DNA from: Palsa-506 sp963707065
GTDB taxonomy: Bacteria; Actinomycetota; Actinomycetes; Streptosporangiales; Streptosporangiaceae
Direction of reading: 5' to 3'
Assembly: GCA_963707065.1 (NCBI GenBank)
Contig: CAVPPJ010000013.1
Location: 1 to 64,000, forward strand
Length of the DNA: 64,000 nucleotides
The position numbers and the translations under genes are program-made. Shown here piece by piece: positions 8,596 to 16,996 of this stretch (positions within the stretch are counted from its first letter, which is position 1; each line of letters opens with the position of its first letter). Below the pieces are notes generated by a model. The model ran no database searches. It saw nothing but the letters and a program-made list of their open reading frames with translations, and was not told where the DNA came from.

Positions 8596-9276
8596 ATGGC
8601 ATCGGAGCGGTCCGACGACCTCATCTGGATGCGCCCTGAACACGCCGCGGTGGGGCGGCCGGCCGAGCGCAGCCGTGCTGAGATCACCACTGCTGCCGTC
8701 GCCGTTGCCGACCGGGACGGCCTGGACGCGGTGTCGATGCGCCGGGTCGCCGCCGAACTGGGGACGGGGGCGGCATCCCTTTACCGCTATGTCGATACCC
8801 GCGATGACCTACTCGACCTGATGACTGACGCCACCGCCGCGGAGTACTCCTTTGCCGCGCCGAGCGGAGACTGGCTGGCGGACCTCGTCGAGGTCGGCCA
8901 GCAGGCGCGCGCGATTATGCGGCGGCATCCTTGGCTTGTCGTCCTGATAACCACCCGTCCGGTACTGGGACCCAACGGACTCGCCCTGCTCGAGCACGTC
9001 CTCGATGTGCTCGACCCGCACCCCGCCGAGATTCAGGCCAAACTCGAGGCGTTCGCCATGCTCAACGCCATCACGGTGCTCTTTGTCCAGAACGAGCTGG
9101 CCGGCGGCTCTGCAACGCAGCGGCGCAACGCCGCCTACCTCTATCACGCCATAACCACAGGCAATCACCCGCAGCTCACCCGGCTACTTGAACCGCCACC
9201 GCCAGCAACAGCCGCCCCGGACGACCGGTACGCCGACATCATCACCCGGATCCTGGTAGGCCTGCTCGGCCGTTGA
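8596..9276 (+). CDS. TetR family transcriptional regulator
   Basis: One-component repressor of 226 aa. The helix-turn-helix is at about residues 25-70 (RAEITTAAVAVADRDGLDAV then RRVAAELGTGAASLYRYV), followed by a TetR C-terminal ligand domain of the tetracyclin-repressor-like class. The ATG at 8596 has AGGAGG six nt upstream (8584-8589); the longer open frame upstream is antisense to the hydrolase and is rejected. It is divergent from the alpha/beta hydrolase across two dyads. The protein probably represses itself and the hydrolase. Ligand unknown. Confidence 0.92.
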   Translation: MASERSDDLIWMRPEHAAVGRPAERSRAEITTAAVAVADRDGLDAVSMRRVAAELGTGAASLYRYVDTRDDLLDLMTDATAAEYSFAAPSGDWLADLVEVGQQARAIMRRHPWLVVLITTRPVLGPNGLALLEHVLDVLDPHPAEIQAKLEAFAMLNAITVLFVQNELAGGSATQRRNAAYLYHAITTGNHPQLTRLLEPPPPATAAPDDRYADIITRILVGLLGR

Positions 9277-9404
9277 CACTCATCGATGGCGTGCCTATGG
9301 AGTTCAGGACGAGCCGGAGACCTTGGCCGCAGACGCGCGCGGAGACGGCCTCGCGGCCAGCGAATAACGTCGCGGCCGTAGAGATACCTAACGCGATGGC
9401 CCAT

Positions 9405-9459
9405 GCCTCCCGCTCATCGGCTGCCTCCCGCTCATCGGCTGCCTCCCGGCTCATCGGCG
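9405..9459. repeat. 18-bp direct repeat, three copies
   Basis: Two identical 18-bp units and a third with one extra G lie in the intergenic space downstream of the TetR gene. Confidence 0.85.
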
Positions 9460-9563
9460 GAGTGTCGTATAGCGCGACATGACGGCCGTAGACAGGTGCG
9501 GAGGGCCACGTTTTCCTCGGCTGCTGCTCAACGGCGACCCTTGTGGTGAGTCGGGGAAATCGA

Positions 9564-9579
9564 TCGAATTAACATTCGA
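9564..9579. promoter_or_regulatory. SOS-box-like dyad TCGAAT-TAAC-ATTCGA
   Basis: The two 6-bp halves are perfect reverse complements with a 4-bp centre. The mycobacterial LexA box is TCGAAC-N4-GTTCGA, so each half differs at one position. The site lies 8 nt upstream of a TTGCTA -35 (9587-9592), which is spaced 17 nt from TAGTCT (9610-9615). The same halves recur at 40065-40080. Confidence 0.6.
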
Positions 9580-9586
9580 TATTAGT

Positions 9587-9615
9587 TTGCTAGCGTGCCC
9601 ATAGTCCGCTAGTCT
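9587..9615 (+). promoter_or_regulatory. Candidate promoter of the DUF222/HNH gene
   Basis: TTGCTA (9587-9592) and TAGTCT (9610-9615) are separated by 17 nt in the only AT-rich stretch upstream of the gene. The start codon follows 62 nt later, behind a strong Shine-Dalgarno sequence. Confidence 0.45.
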
Positions 9616-9677
9616 TATCTAAGGAAGATTGGCCGGGCGGCGCCCGGGTTCAGGTGCTCAGCGGAGGAGGTGAACCG

Positions 9678-11990
9678 GTGCCGGCAGATATGGGTGATGC
9701 TGGGGGCGCGGGTGTTCCGCAGGGCCTGTCGTGGTCGTATGAGATGGATTTCGGTGCGCTGATCGCCGCGATTACCGGTGCTGACCCGGCGGAGCCGGGT
9801 GCTCCTTCCGCGGGCCCGCCGGATGCTGCCCCATCTTCCGCTGGCCAGCCTTCCGCTGCACCGCCCGCCACTACCCACCCTTCCGCCGGCCCGCCTGCTG
9901 CGGCTCCGGCCGACGGTTCGGCGCCCGTGACCCCGGCCAGTTCCCCGGCTCCGGGCTCAGCTGAGGAGGAGGCCGCGCAGGAAGCGATCCTCGATGAACT
10001 CGCGGAACTGGATGCCCGCGCTGCGGCGGAGGGCCGCGAAGACAGCGGCCGGATCCCGCTGGCGGCGGTCGCGGGCCGGGTCGCTGAACGGCTGGCGCCG
10101 GGGCCGGACCTCGCCGCGTGGCTGGCCACCGCGCCGCCCGCCGACCTGGGCGACGCCGACCTGGCGGCGGTCGCGGGCTCCTGGCGGCGGGTCGCATCCT
10201 GGGCGCAGGCACAGGAACTAGCCGCGGTCGCGCAGATCACCTCCCGCGCCGCCGCCCGCGACGAGAAGGCCAGCACCGCCCACGACGGGCGCCCCTCGCA
10301 GGTCACGCCGTCCGCCGCCGCCGAAGTAGCGCTGGAACTGACCCTGTCCCAGTACGGCGCGTCGGCGTGGGCGGACCTGGCCGTGGAACTGACCTGGCGG
10401 CTGCCCGGCACCGGCGCGGCGCTAGCTGCCGGGGTCATCGACCTGGCTCGCGCCCGGCTGATCGCCGAGGCCGCCAGCCCGCTCAGCGACGAGACGGCGC
10501 GGGCGGTGGAGGCCCGGGTGCTGCCCGCCGCCGGCGCCCAGACCACCGGGATGCTCCGCGCCGCGCTGCGCCGCGCCGTCATCGCCGCCGACCCGGCCGG
10601 CGCGGAGGAACGCAGGAAGGACGCGGAGCGGCGGGCGCAGGTGGTGCTGTACCCGGACCAGGACTGCACCGCGACGCTGGCCGGGCAGCGGCTCCCGGCC
10701 GTGCATGCCACCGCGGCGATGGCCCGGATCAAGGCCATGGCCCGCGCGCTGAAGGCATCCGGCGCCGGCGGCAGCATCGACCTGCTCTGCGCCCAGATCT
10801 ACCTCGGCCTGCTGCTGGGCACCCTCCCGCTCATCCCGCCCCCCGACGGCGCACCCCCCGGCCCGCCCCCCGACGGCGGCCCCGGCGACCCGGACGATGG
10901 CCCCCATGACGACCCGGGCAGCGGCCCGCGTGACCCCGGGGGCGGCCATCATGACGATCCCGATGCCCACCCGGCTGACCATCCCGCCGCGGATCCGCCC
11001 GCTGGCAACCCGGCCGGTGACGTGCCGCCACCCGGCGACCAGGACGCACCCCGCGACGACGACAACTACCCCTGCCCCGCCGACAGCACCCCCGGCCCCG
11101 CCGGGTACAGCGACGCCGAGCACGACGACGATGGCTGGCTGGCACCAGACTGGCCGACCCTGCCCGCGCTGATGGCGCCCGCCTTCACCCGCCCCGGCAC
11201 CCCGGTCCCCGACGGCCGGCCCGTCACCGGGCTCCTTGACGTCTCCCTGCCCTGGCAGGTACTGGCCGGGAACAGCCCGGGGCCGGGACACCTCGGCCGG
11301 ATCGGGCCGATCACCGCTTCACAAGCCCGCCGCCTGGCCCGGGCCGCCGCCCGCGACCCCGGCACCGAATGGCGGATCATCGTCACCACCACCGGCGGCC
11401 ACGCCCTCGCCGTCACCCGCATCCCCCGCCCCCGCGGCCACCCGCCAGGACCCGGCACCAGGCAAGAATCCGGCACCGGAGCCGGGACCAGACCTGGCGC
11501 CTCGATAGGGCTAGTCGGCCGGGTCACCCTGACCATCCGTGAGGACATGCTGGCCAACCCGCCACCGGTGGCTGGGCATGATCCATGCGCCAGGATCCTC
11601 CTCCTGGCCCTGCAGGCGGCAGACAGGGCAGCAAACCGCGCCCGGGCTGCCATGGCCGCGGATGCCGCGGCCGGCGGGTGCGCGCACACCGCGGCCTGCG
11701 CCGGCTACCGGCCCCCGCCGCGGCTCAGGGAGTACATCGCCGCCCGTGATCTGACCTGCCGCTTCCTTCGATGCCGGCAACCCGCCTGGCGCGGAGACCT
11801 AGACCATACGATTGCCTTCGACGACGGCGGACGAACCTGCCGCTGCAACCTCGGTGGCCTTTGCCGGACCCACCACATCCTGAAGCACCATCCCGACTGG
11901 AAATTGCGGCAGATCGCCCCCGGCATCTTCGCCTGGACCACCCCGGCCTGCCGCACCTACACCGCAACGCCCGACGTCCACGCCGCCTAG
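9678..11990 (+). CDS. DUF222 and HNH endonuclease domain protein (13E12 repeat family)
   Basis: Protein of 770 aa. The GTG at 9678 follows GGAGGAGG by seven nt. An N-terminal Pro/Ala-rich tail (about residues 40-110) precedes the DUF222 helical domain (about residues 115-370, including LAAVAQITSRAAARDE and ARLIAEAASPLSDETARAVE). A long Pro/Gly/Asp-rich linker (about residues 380-480) follows. The C-terminal HNH nuclease (about residues 675-765) shows CRQPAWRGDLDHTIAFDDGG, N and GLCRTHHILKHHPDW. These proteins occur in many copies in actinobacterial genomes; in mycobacteria several are reported as DNA-damage inducible, and 13E12 repeats carry the phiRv1 attachment site. A homing-like or DNA-processing role is suspected, not proven. 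The SOS-like box upstream fits. Confidence 0.9.
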   Translation: MPADMGDAGGAGVPQGLSWSYEMDFGALIAAITGADPAEPGAPSAGPPDAAPSSAGQPSAAPPATTHPSAGPPAAAPADGSAPVTPASSPAPGSAEEEAAQEAILDELAELDARAAAEGREDSGRIPLAAVAGRVAERLAPGPDLAAWLATAPPADLGDADLAAVAGSWRRVASWAQAQELAAVAQITSRAAARDEKASTAHDGRPSQVTPSAAAEVALELTLSQYGASAWADLAVELTWRLPGTGAALAAGVIDLARARLIAEAASPLSDETARAVEARVLPAAGAQTTGMLRAALRRAVIAADPAGAEERRKDAERRAQVVLYPDQDCTATLAGQRLPAVHATAAMARIKAMARALKASGAGGSIDLLCAQIYLGLLLGTLPLIPPPDGAPPGPPPDGGPGDPDDGPHDDPGSGPRDPGGGHHDDPDAHPADHPAADPPAGNPAGDVPPPGDQDAPRDDDNYPCPADSTPGPAGYSDAEHDDDGWLAPDWPTLPALMAPAFTRPGTPVPDGRPVTGLLDVSLPWQVLAGNSPGPGHLGRIGPITASQARRLARAAARDPGTEWRIIVTTTGGHALAVTRIPRPRGHPPGPGTRQESGTGAGTRPGASIGLVGRVTLTIREDMLANPPPVAGHDPCARILLLALQAADRAANRARAAMAADAAAGGCAHTAACAGYRPPPRLREYIAARDLTCRFLRCRQPAWRGDLDHTIAFDDGGRTCRCNLGGLCRTHHILKHHPDWKLRQIAPGIFAWTTPACRTYTATPDVHAA

Positions 11991-12032
11991 TCGCAAGCGA
12001 CGGGATCACCGTCAACGCGGCGGCGGGGCGGC

Positions 12033-13305
12033 TCAGGATGACGGCACGGGCCGGACCAGGGACTGCGGGCACAACTCGTCCAGGCTCGCGTAGCCGGACA
12101 GCCGCATGGTCAGCTCGAAGTCGTTGCGCAGCGAGCGGAGCACGTGCCGCACGCCGTCCTCGCCGCCCATGCCGAGCCCGAACGCGTAAGGCCGCCCGAT
12201 CAGCACTGCCCTGGCGCCCAGCGCCAGCGCCTTGAGCATGTCCGAGCCGCCGCGGATGCCGCTGTCGAACAGGACCGTGATCCGGCTGCCGACCGCTGCG
12301 GCGATGGCCGGCAGCGCGTCCAGCGCGGCGATGGCCCCGTCGACCTGGCGGCCGCCATGGTTGGACACGATGATCCCGTCCATCCCGGCGCCGGCCGCGC
12401 GCTCGGCATCGGCCACCGACAGGACGCCCTTGACCACGATCGGGCCATCCCAGTGATCCCGCGCGAACGACAGGTCCTCCCAGGTCAGCGTGCGGTCGCC
12501 GAAAATCCGCCTGAACTGCAGGATCGCCGCCGCCAGGTCGGGGGAGACCGGCTCAGCGGAGGCCGGGTCAGCGGACGCGGGTACCGCCGGCGTCAGCGGA
12601 GGCGGGCGCCACCGAGTCAGCGGACGCGGGCGGGTCGGCGGGTGCCAGTGCCGCGAGGCTGGCCTGGAATGCCGGGTCGGTCAGGTAGTTCTGTATCCCG
12701 ATGCCGCGCAGGAACGGCTGGAACGCCTGATCGAGGTCGCGCGGTCGCCAGGCCAGCATCCGGGTATCCAGCGTGATCACCAGCGCGGTGAAGCCAGCGG
12801 CCTTCGCCCGGGCAAGGAAGCTGGCCGCCACCGCCCGGTCCTTCGGCCAGTACAGCTGGAACCAGCGCTGGCCGTCACCGCTAGCCTCGGCGACCTCCTC
12901 CATCGCCGTGCAGGACGCCGTGCTCAGCACCATGGGCACGCCGCAGGCGGCCGCCGCCCTGGCCACGGCGACCTCGCCGCCGGGGTGCGCGATGCCCAGT
13001 ACGCCGACCGGCGCGAGCAGGAACGGCACGGCAAGATCGGCGCCCAGCACGGTGCTCGCGTACGACGGGCTGCTGACGTCGGTGAGCATCCGCGGCACGA
13101 TCCGCCAGCGCCGGAATGCCTCCCGGTTCTCCCGCGCCGTGTCACCCGATCCGGCGCTACCGGCGATGTAGGCATAAGCCCCTGGGGTGAGACGGCCGGC
13201 GGCTGCTCGTTCTAGCTCGTCAAGGTCAGTCGGCAGATCGGGGGTCACGCCGCCGAGCCCGGCCAGGTTAATCTCGTCCTGATATGTCTCCAGCGGCTGA
13301 TCCAC
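12033..13305 (-). CDS. FMN-dependent alpha-hydroxy-acid oxidase / L-lactate dehydrogenase, frameshifted as sequenced
   Basis: Flavoenzyme of about 422 aa that would oxidise an L-2-hydroxy acid such as lactate. The first frame (GTG at 13305 down to TGA at 12568) carries the N-terminal barrel: AYAYIAGSAGSGDTARENRE, FLLAPVGVLGIAHPGGE, QLYWPKDR. The second frame (from about 12600 down to 12033) carries the rest: IFGDRTLTWEDL, GPIVVKGVLS, the catalytic-His motif IIVSNHGGRQVDGA, and VLFDSGIRGGSD with the FMN phosphate site. The frame change lies in an Ala/Ser/Asp/Pro-rich linker made of GTCAGCGGA-type repeats (12545-12640). It starts 13 nt after the aldolase stop, so the two likely form an operon. 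Confidence 0.85.
12545..12640 (-). repeat. Degenerate GTCAGCGGA-type repeat at the oxidase frame break
   Basis: Several near copies of a 15-16-bp element (GTCAGCGGAGGCGGGC and GTCAGCGGACGCGGGC) lie in the linker where the two frames of the hydroxyacid oxidase meet. Slippage here would explain the frame change. Confidence 0.65.
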
Positions 13306-13318
13306 GACGTGCCGCCGG

Positions 13319-14107
13319 TCAGCCGAACAGGTCAGGGTCGGAAGCGATGATCTGGTCCCAGAGCGGCCGGAACTGGAACCAGCCGGCCAGGTGGTGACCG
13401 ATCTGCTCGCGCACCAGCAGCGCCGTGTCGGAGTCGATGTGCTTGGGCGTGCCGGCCGCCATCGCGAGCAGCTGCGCCTGGCATGAGCGTTCCATGGTGA
13501 CGAACCACCAGGCGGCCTCAGCCACCGACGTGCCGACCGTGAGCAGGCCGTGGTTCTGCAGGATGCATGCCTTAGCCGACCCGAGCGCGACGCCGATCCG
13601 GCGGCCTTCCTCCACGTCATAGGCCACGCCGCGGTAGTCGTCGTAAAGCCCGTGATCCTGGTAGAACGCGCAGGCGTCCTGGGTCAGCGGATCAAGCCGG
13701 ATGCCCAGGCTGGAGAACGCCTTGCCGTGCAGCGAGTGCGCGTGCGCTGCCGCGACCGCGTCCGGCCGCGCCTTGTGCACCTCCGAGTGGATGCAGAAGG
13801 CGGCCCGGTTCACCGGCCGGTCGCCCTCGACCACCTCGCCATTGTGGTCGACCAGGATCAGGTCGGAGACCTTGATCTGGCTGAAGCTCATGCCGAACGG
13901 GTTGACCCAGAACCGGTCCGCATGCTCCGGGTCGCGGGCGGTGATGTGCCCGGCGACTCCCTCGGAGAAGCCGAACCGGCCGAACACGCGGAACGCGGCG
14001 GCCAGTTCCTGCTTGCGGTGCAGCCGCTCCGCCTCGACGGTCTCGAAGACCGGCTGCCCGGCCGCGCCAAGCTCCCGGCTGGTGATCAGCCCGTCAACCG
14101 TGGTCAT
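13319..14107 (-). CDS. Class II aldolase/adducin family protein
   Basis: Zinc-type aldolase of 262 aa. The family pattern is clear: FGFSEGVAGHITARDP, NPFGMSFSQIKVSDL, an acidic residue in HSEVHKARPD, the metal pair in AAAHAHSLHG and the third His in LQNHGLLTVG. The ATG at 14107 has AAGGAG eight nt upstream; the longer frame to 14137 has no such signal. It lies just upstream of the FMN oxidase on the same strand. The product may act on a sugar phosphate or an aromatic-derived hydroxy acid; the substrate cannot be told. Confidence 0.92.
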   Translation of the reverse strand: MTTVDGLITSRELGAAGQPVFETVEAERLHRKQELAAAFRVFGRFGFSEGVAGHITARDPEHADRFWVNPFGMSFSQIKVSDLILVDHNGEVVEGDRPVNRAAFCIHSEVHKARPDAVAAAHAHSLHGKAFSSLGIRLDPLTQDACAFYQDHGLYDDYRGVAYDVEEGRRIGVALGSAKACILQNHGLLTVGTSVAEAAWWFVTMERSCQAQLLAMAAGTPKHIDSDTALLVREQIGHHLAGWFQFRPLWDQIIASDPDLFG

Positions 14108-14147
14108 GGTCAGCTCCTTCGCGGTCGGGGTAATCATGAGGTCCTTA

Positions 14148-14173
14148 TTCTCCAGCCGGATTCTCCAGCCGGC
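14148..14173. repeat. 13-bp direct repeat upstream of the aldolase
   Basis: TTCTCCAGCCGG is present twice in tandem (14148-14160 and 14161-14173), about 40 nt upstream of the aldolase start. It may be a binding site or only a short duplication. Confidence 0.5.
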
Positions 14174-14325
14174 CAGCGCAAGTTCGCGCGATGCAATCCC
14201 AGCCGGCCGGCAATCCGGCCTGCTCCTGCATCGTCAGAGTTGCCCGCGGGACATGTCAAGTGACGCCCGCGCCGCACCCGTTACGCTGGCCCATGAGGGC
14301 CGGGAAACGGAAAACTGGAGAGCTG

Positions 14326-15051
14326 ATGCCCGAGGGATTGAACCCGATCGAGGCCGGCAAGAAGCTGCATGAACATGGTGAGACGCTGAATCAGCAAGCC
14401 GAGGAAGCGGACGCGCACGGTAAGCCCGAGAGCCGGCATTCCCGGATCGTGCAGATCTGCGAGGCCGTGCTGCTCGCGCTCGTCACGATCACGGCGGCCT
14501 GGGCGGGCTACTCGGCAGCACGGTGGGGCACGGCATCGCGGGTCGAAATCGCCCAGTCGTCCACCCTGCGCGCGGTTGCCAGCCGGGACGACCTCACCGC
14601 CCTGTCGCTCCGCAATTTCGACGCCTCGACTTTCAACGCCTGGTTCACTGCATTCACCCTGAACAAACCGGATAAGGAGGCGATCGCTGAGCGCCGCTTC
14701 CGGCCCGCGTTCCGGGTCGCCTTCAATGCGTGGATGGCGACCGACCCGCTGCACAATCCGCATGCCCCGCCCGGCCCGACCTATATGCCCGAGTACAAGC
14801 AGCCGGTCCAGGCCAAGGCCAACGAGCTGGACAACGCGGCCAACGCGAAGTTCCTGACGGGCAACAAGGCAGGGCTGGTGAGCGATGACTACGTCCGGAT
14901 CACGGTCTTCCTCGCCGCCGTGCTGTTCCTCGTCGGCATCGGCAGCTCGTTCAAGCTGTTTGGCGTGCGCTACGCCCTGATTACGTTCGGTACCGTGCTG
15001 TTGATCTTCTCGACCGTGCTGATCCTGCGCCAGCCGGGGCTTCCCAGCTGA
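14326..15051 (+). CDS. Membrane protein of unknown function, three membrane segments
   Basis: Protein of 241 aa. It has a charged N-terminus with a helical, Glu/His-rich stretch, one membrane segment at about residues 43-66 (CEAVLLALVTITAAWAGYSA), an extracytoplasmic or soluble loop of about 120 residues, and two C-terminal membrane segments (YVRITVFLAAVLFLVGIGSS and ALITFGTVLLIFSTVLIL). The ATG at 14326 is chosen because GGAGAG sits five nt upstream. An alternative ATG at 14293 adds 11 residues and follows a TACGCT hexamer by 5 nt. The topology resembles DUF4337-like proteins, but I do not recognise a function. Confidence 0.75.
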   Translation: MPEGLNPIEAGKKLHEHGETLNQQAEEADAHGKPESRHSRIVQICEAVLLALVTITAAWAGYSAARWGTASRVEIAQSSTLRAVASRDDLTALSLRNFDASTFNAWFTAFTLNKPDKEAIAERRFRPAFRVAFNAWMATDPLHNPHAPPGPTYMPEYKQPVQAKANELDNAANAKFLTGNKAGLVSDDYVRITVFLAAVLFLVGIGSSFKLFGVRYALITFGTVLLIFSTVLILRQPGLPS

Positions 15052-15079
15052 TGCGCGGCCCGCGATCAGATCCCGAGGC

Positions 15080-15091
15080 TAGGCTCGGGCC
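15080..15091 (+). promoter_or_regulatory. Candidate leaderless -10 of the DinB-like gene
   Basis: TAGGCT at 15080-15085 is followed by 6 nt and the ATG at 15092, with no Shine-Dalgarno sequence. Confidence 0.4.
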
Positions 15092-15547
15092 ATGACCGAC
15101 GTGCGGACCGCGGCTGAGTATGCCGCCGCCATAGCCGGGGCCCGGCAGCGGCTGATCGGATTCATCGAGCGCTGCCCGGACGATGACTGGAAAGCGTCGC
15201 CCCTGGACGGTGATCCCCGGCCGGTCGGCGTCGTGGTCGACCATGTCGCGCACGCGTACGAGTACATCGCAGGCTGGCTGCGGCAGATCCTGGACGGCCA
15301 GGCCGCCGTGGTGACCGCAGAGATCGTCGACGGCCTCAACGCCGGCCATGCCGGGGAAGCCGCCAAGCTCAGCCGCGCCGAGGTTATCGACCACCTGAAC
15401 CGCAGCGGCGACGTGCTCATCGCGCTGATGGCGGGGCTGCAGGCCGCGCAGCTCGACGCCGACGAGGGCCGGGTCCGGCTGTTCGCCCAGATCTCGATCC
15501 GGCATGCCGACGACCACCGGACGGAGATCGAGGCCGCGCTGCACTGA
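15092..15547 (+). CDS. DinB-like four-helix-bundle protein
   Basis: Protein of 151 aa with the pattern of the DinB/MDMPI fold. A first metal-type histidine lies in VVDHVAHAYEYIAGW (about residues 48-62) and a C-terminal pair in IRHADDHRTEIEAAL (about residues 135-149). Such proteins include mycothiol-dependent maleylpyruvate isomerases and thiol transferases of actinobacteria. The length is typical of a single domain. No enzyme partner is adjacent, so the substrate is open. Confidence 0.75.
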   Translation: MTDVRTAAEYAAAIAGARQRLIGFIERCPDDDWKASPLDGDPRPVGVVVDHVAHAYEYIAGWLRQILDGQAAVVTAEIVDGLNAGHAGEAAKLSRAEVIDHLNRSGDVLIALMAGLQAAQLDADEGRVRLFAQISIRHADDHRTEIEAALH

Positions 15548-15663
15548 CCCGCCCGCCTGCCTGCCGTCTCCCCCGCAGGGCTGATGCCCTATCAGCTTCC
15601 GGGGTGAGCGACCGGGCCGTCAGGACCACTCCGCGGGGCGATGCGCTGGCCGGGCCGTACCTC

Positions 15664-15676
15664 TAGCGTCGGCCGC
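15664..15676 (+). promoter_or_regulatory. Candidate leaderless -10 of the membrane glycosyltransferase
   Basis: TAGCGT at 15664-15669 is followed by 7 nt and the ATG at 15677; there is no Shine-Dalgarno sequence. Confidence 0.4.
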
Positions 15677-16996
15677 ATGGACCCGACTCGCCGCAGCGGG
15701 CCGCCGGGGAAGCGCTGGGATGCCAGCATCCTGGCTGACCCCAGGATCATGGCGGCCGGCTACGCCTCCTTCGCGGTCTTCGCCGGCCTGACGGTCCTGC
15801 TCAGCACCGAGCCCATTCACCGGCTCTGGGGTACCTGGGCGGTCTGCGGCTACGGGCTGGCCGCGGTGATCACGCTGGCCTGGAAGGCACGCGGCGCCAT
15901 GGCCGCACTCGGCGTGAGCGTCGCGGGCGCGGTCATCGGGCCCCTCGGCCAGCTCGCCGCGACCGGCCGGAACCTGCCAGAGGTCAGCGTGATCGAGCGC
16001 GCGGCCGCCCTGCTGCTGCAGCACGGCACGCCCTACCTGTCGGCGGCGCAGCAGGCCGGCGGCGGCTACTCCCGCTACAACCCTTACCTGCCGGCCATGA
16101 CGGTTTTCGGGCTGCCGCATGCGCTGTTCGGCGCCGGGCTGCTGACGGATCCCCGGGTGTGGGCGGGCGCCGCTTTCATCGTCCTGTGCGCGGCCGCGTT
16201 CGGCGTCAGCGGGCTTCGCGGGACAGGGTTCCGCGGCACGGGACCGGGCCTGGCCAGCCACCGGACGGCATTCCTGGTGGCCACGCCGCTGATCGCGTTC
16301 CCGCTCGCGGTCAGCGGCAACGACCTGCCCGTGCTCGGCCTCCTCTGCCTGGGCCTGAGCTACGCGGGACGGCCGGATCCCGGCGGCCGCGCCAGCGCTC
16401 CGGCGCGAAGTAACGGCGCCGGGTCCCCGGTGCTGGCCGGGATCGTGCTTGGCCTGGCCGCAGCCATGAAGGCGACAGCCTGGCCTGCGCTGCTGGTGGC
16501 CTGCGCGCTGCTCGCCGCCCGCTACGGGCCGCGGGCCGCGGCCAGATTCACGGTCGCGGCGGGAGCCGTCTTCGCCGCCGTGCTCGCGCCATGGATCATC
16601 ACCGGGCCGGCCGCGCTCTTCCGCAACACGGTGCTGTTCCCGCTGGGCCTGTCCGGCGTCCGGTCGCCGGCCGCCAGCCCGCTGCCCGGCCATCTGCTGG
16701 CCGCGGCCGGGCACCCCGGGCACGTCATCGCGATCGCGCTGCTGGCCGGCGCAGGCCTCGCGGTGGCCGGCGCACTGCTGCTGCGGCCCCCGGCTACGCT
16801 GGCCGCCGCGTGCCGCGTGCTCGCCGTCGGGCTGACCCTGATGTTCGCGCTGGCCCCGGCCAGCCGGTGGGGGTATTTCGTCTACCCGGCCGGGCTGCTT
16901 GGCTGGCTGTGGCTGTCCGGTTACGTCCCGGCCGGACGCGCTGCGGAGTCCGCTGCAGGCGAGGACGTACGCGGGCCGGCCACAATGGTCCGGTGA
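15677..16996 (+). CDS. GT-C type membrane glycosyltransferase (DUF2029/GT87-like)
   Basis: Polytopic membrane protein of 439 aa with about nine to ten hydrophobic segments. The loop after the first segments holds LLQHGTPYLSAAQQAGGGYS and YNPYLPAM, which resembles the polyprenyl-phosphate-mannose-dependent mannosyltransferases of actinobacteria. Such enzymes act on the outer face of the membrane in glycolipid or glycoprotein synthesis. Start at 15677 is taken for its leaderless signal; the longer frame adds 12 residues without support. Its stop overlaps the polX start as GTGA. The donor and acceptor are inferred from family only. Confidence 0.75.
   Translation: MDPTRRSGPPGKRWDASILADPRIMAAGYASFAVFAGLTVLLSTEPIHRLWGTWAVCGYGLAAVITLAWKARGAMAALGVSVAGAVIGPLGQLAATGRNLPEVSVIERAAALLLQHGTPYLSAAQQAGGGYSRYNPYLPAMTVFGLPHALFGAGLLTDPRVWAGAAFIVLCAAAFGVSGLRGTGFRGTGPGLASHRTAFLVATPLIAFPLAVSGNDLPVLGLLCLGLSYAGRPDPGGRASAPARSNGAGSPVLAGIVLGLAAAMKATAWPALLVACALLAARYGPRAAARFTVAAGAVFAAVLAPWIITGPAALFRNTVLFPLGLSGVRSPAASPLPGHLLAAAGHPGHVIAIALLAGAGLAVAGALLLRPPATLAAACRVLAVGLTLMFALAPASRWGYFVYPAGLLGWLWLSGYVPAGRAAESAAGEDVRGPATMVR

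Larger units (their letters stand above)
9277..9677. other. 400-bp intergenic region before the DUF222/HNH gene
   Basis: No convincing gene. It holds three copies of an 18-bp direct repeat (9405-9422, 9423-9440, 9441-9459, unit GCCTCCCGCTCATCGGCT), then an AT-rich block at 9541-9640 with an SOS-like box and a plausible promoter. A 70-codon open frame on the minus strand (9242-9454) reads plausibly but overlaps the TetR end and the repeats, so it is not called. Confidence 0.6.

Noticed and set aside
9242..9454. A 70-codon minus-strand open frame downstream of the TetR gene
   Set aside because: Partly a peptide-like reading of the 18-bp repeats (REAADEREAADE), overlaps the TetR end, and lacks a ribosome binding site.
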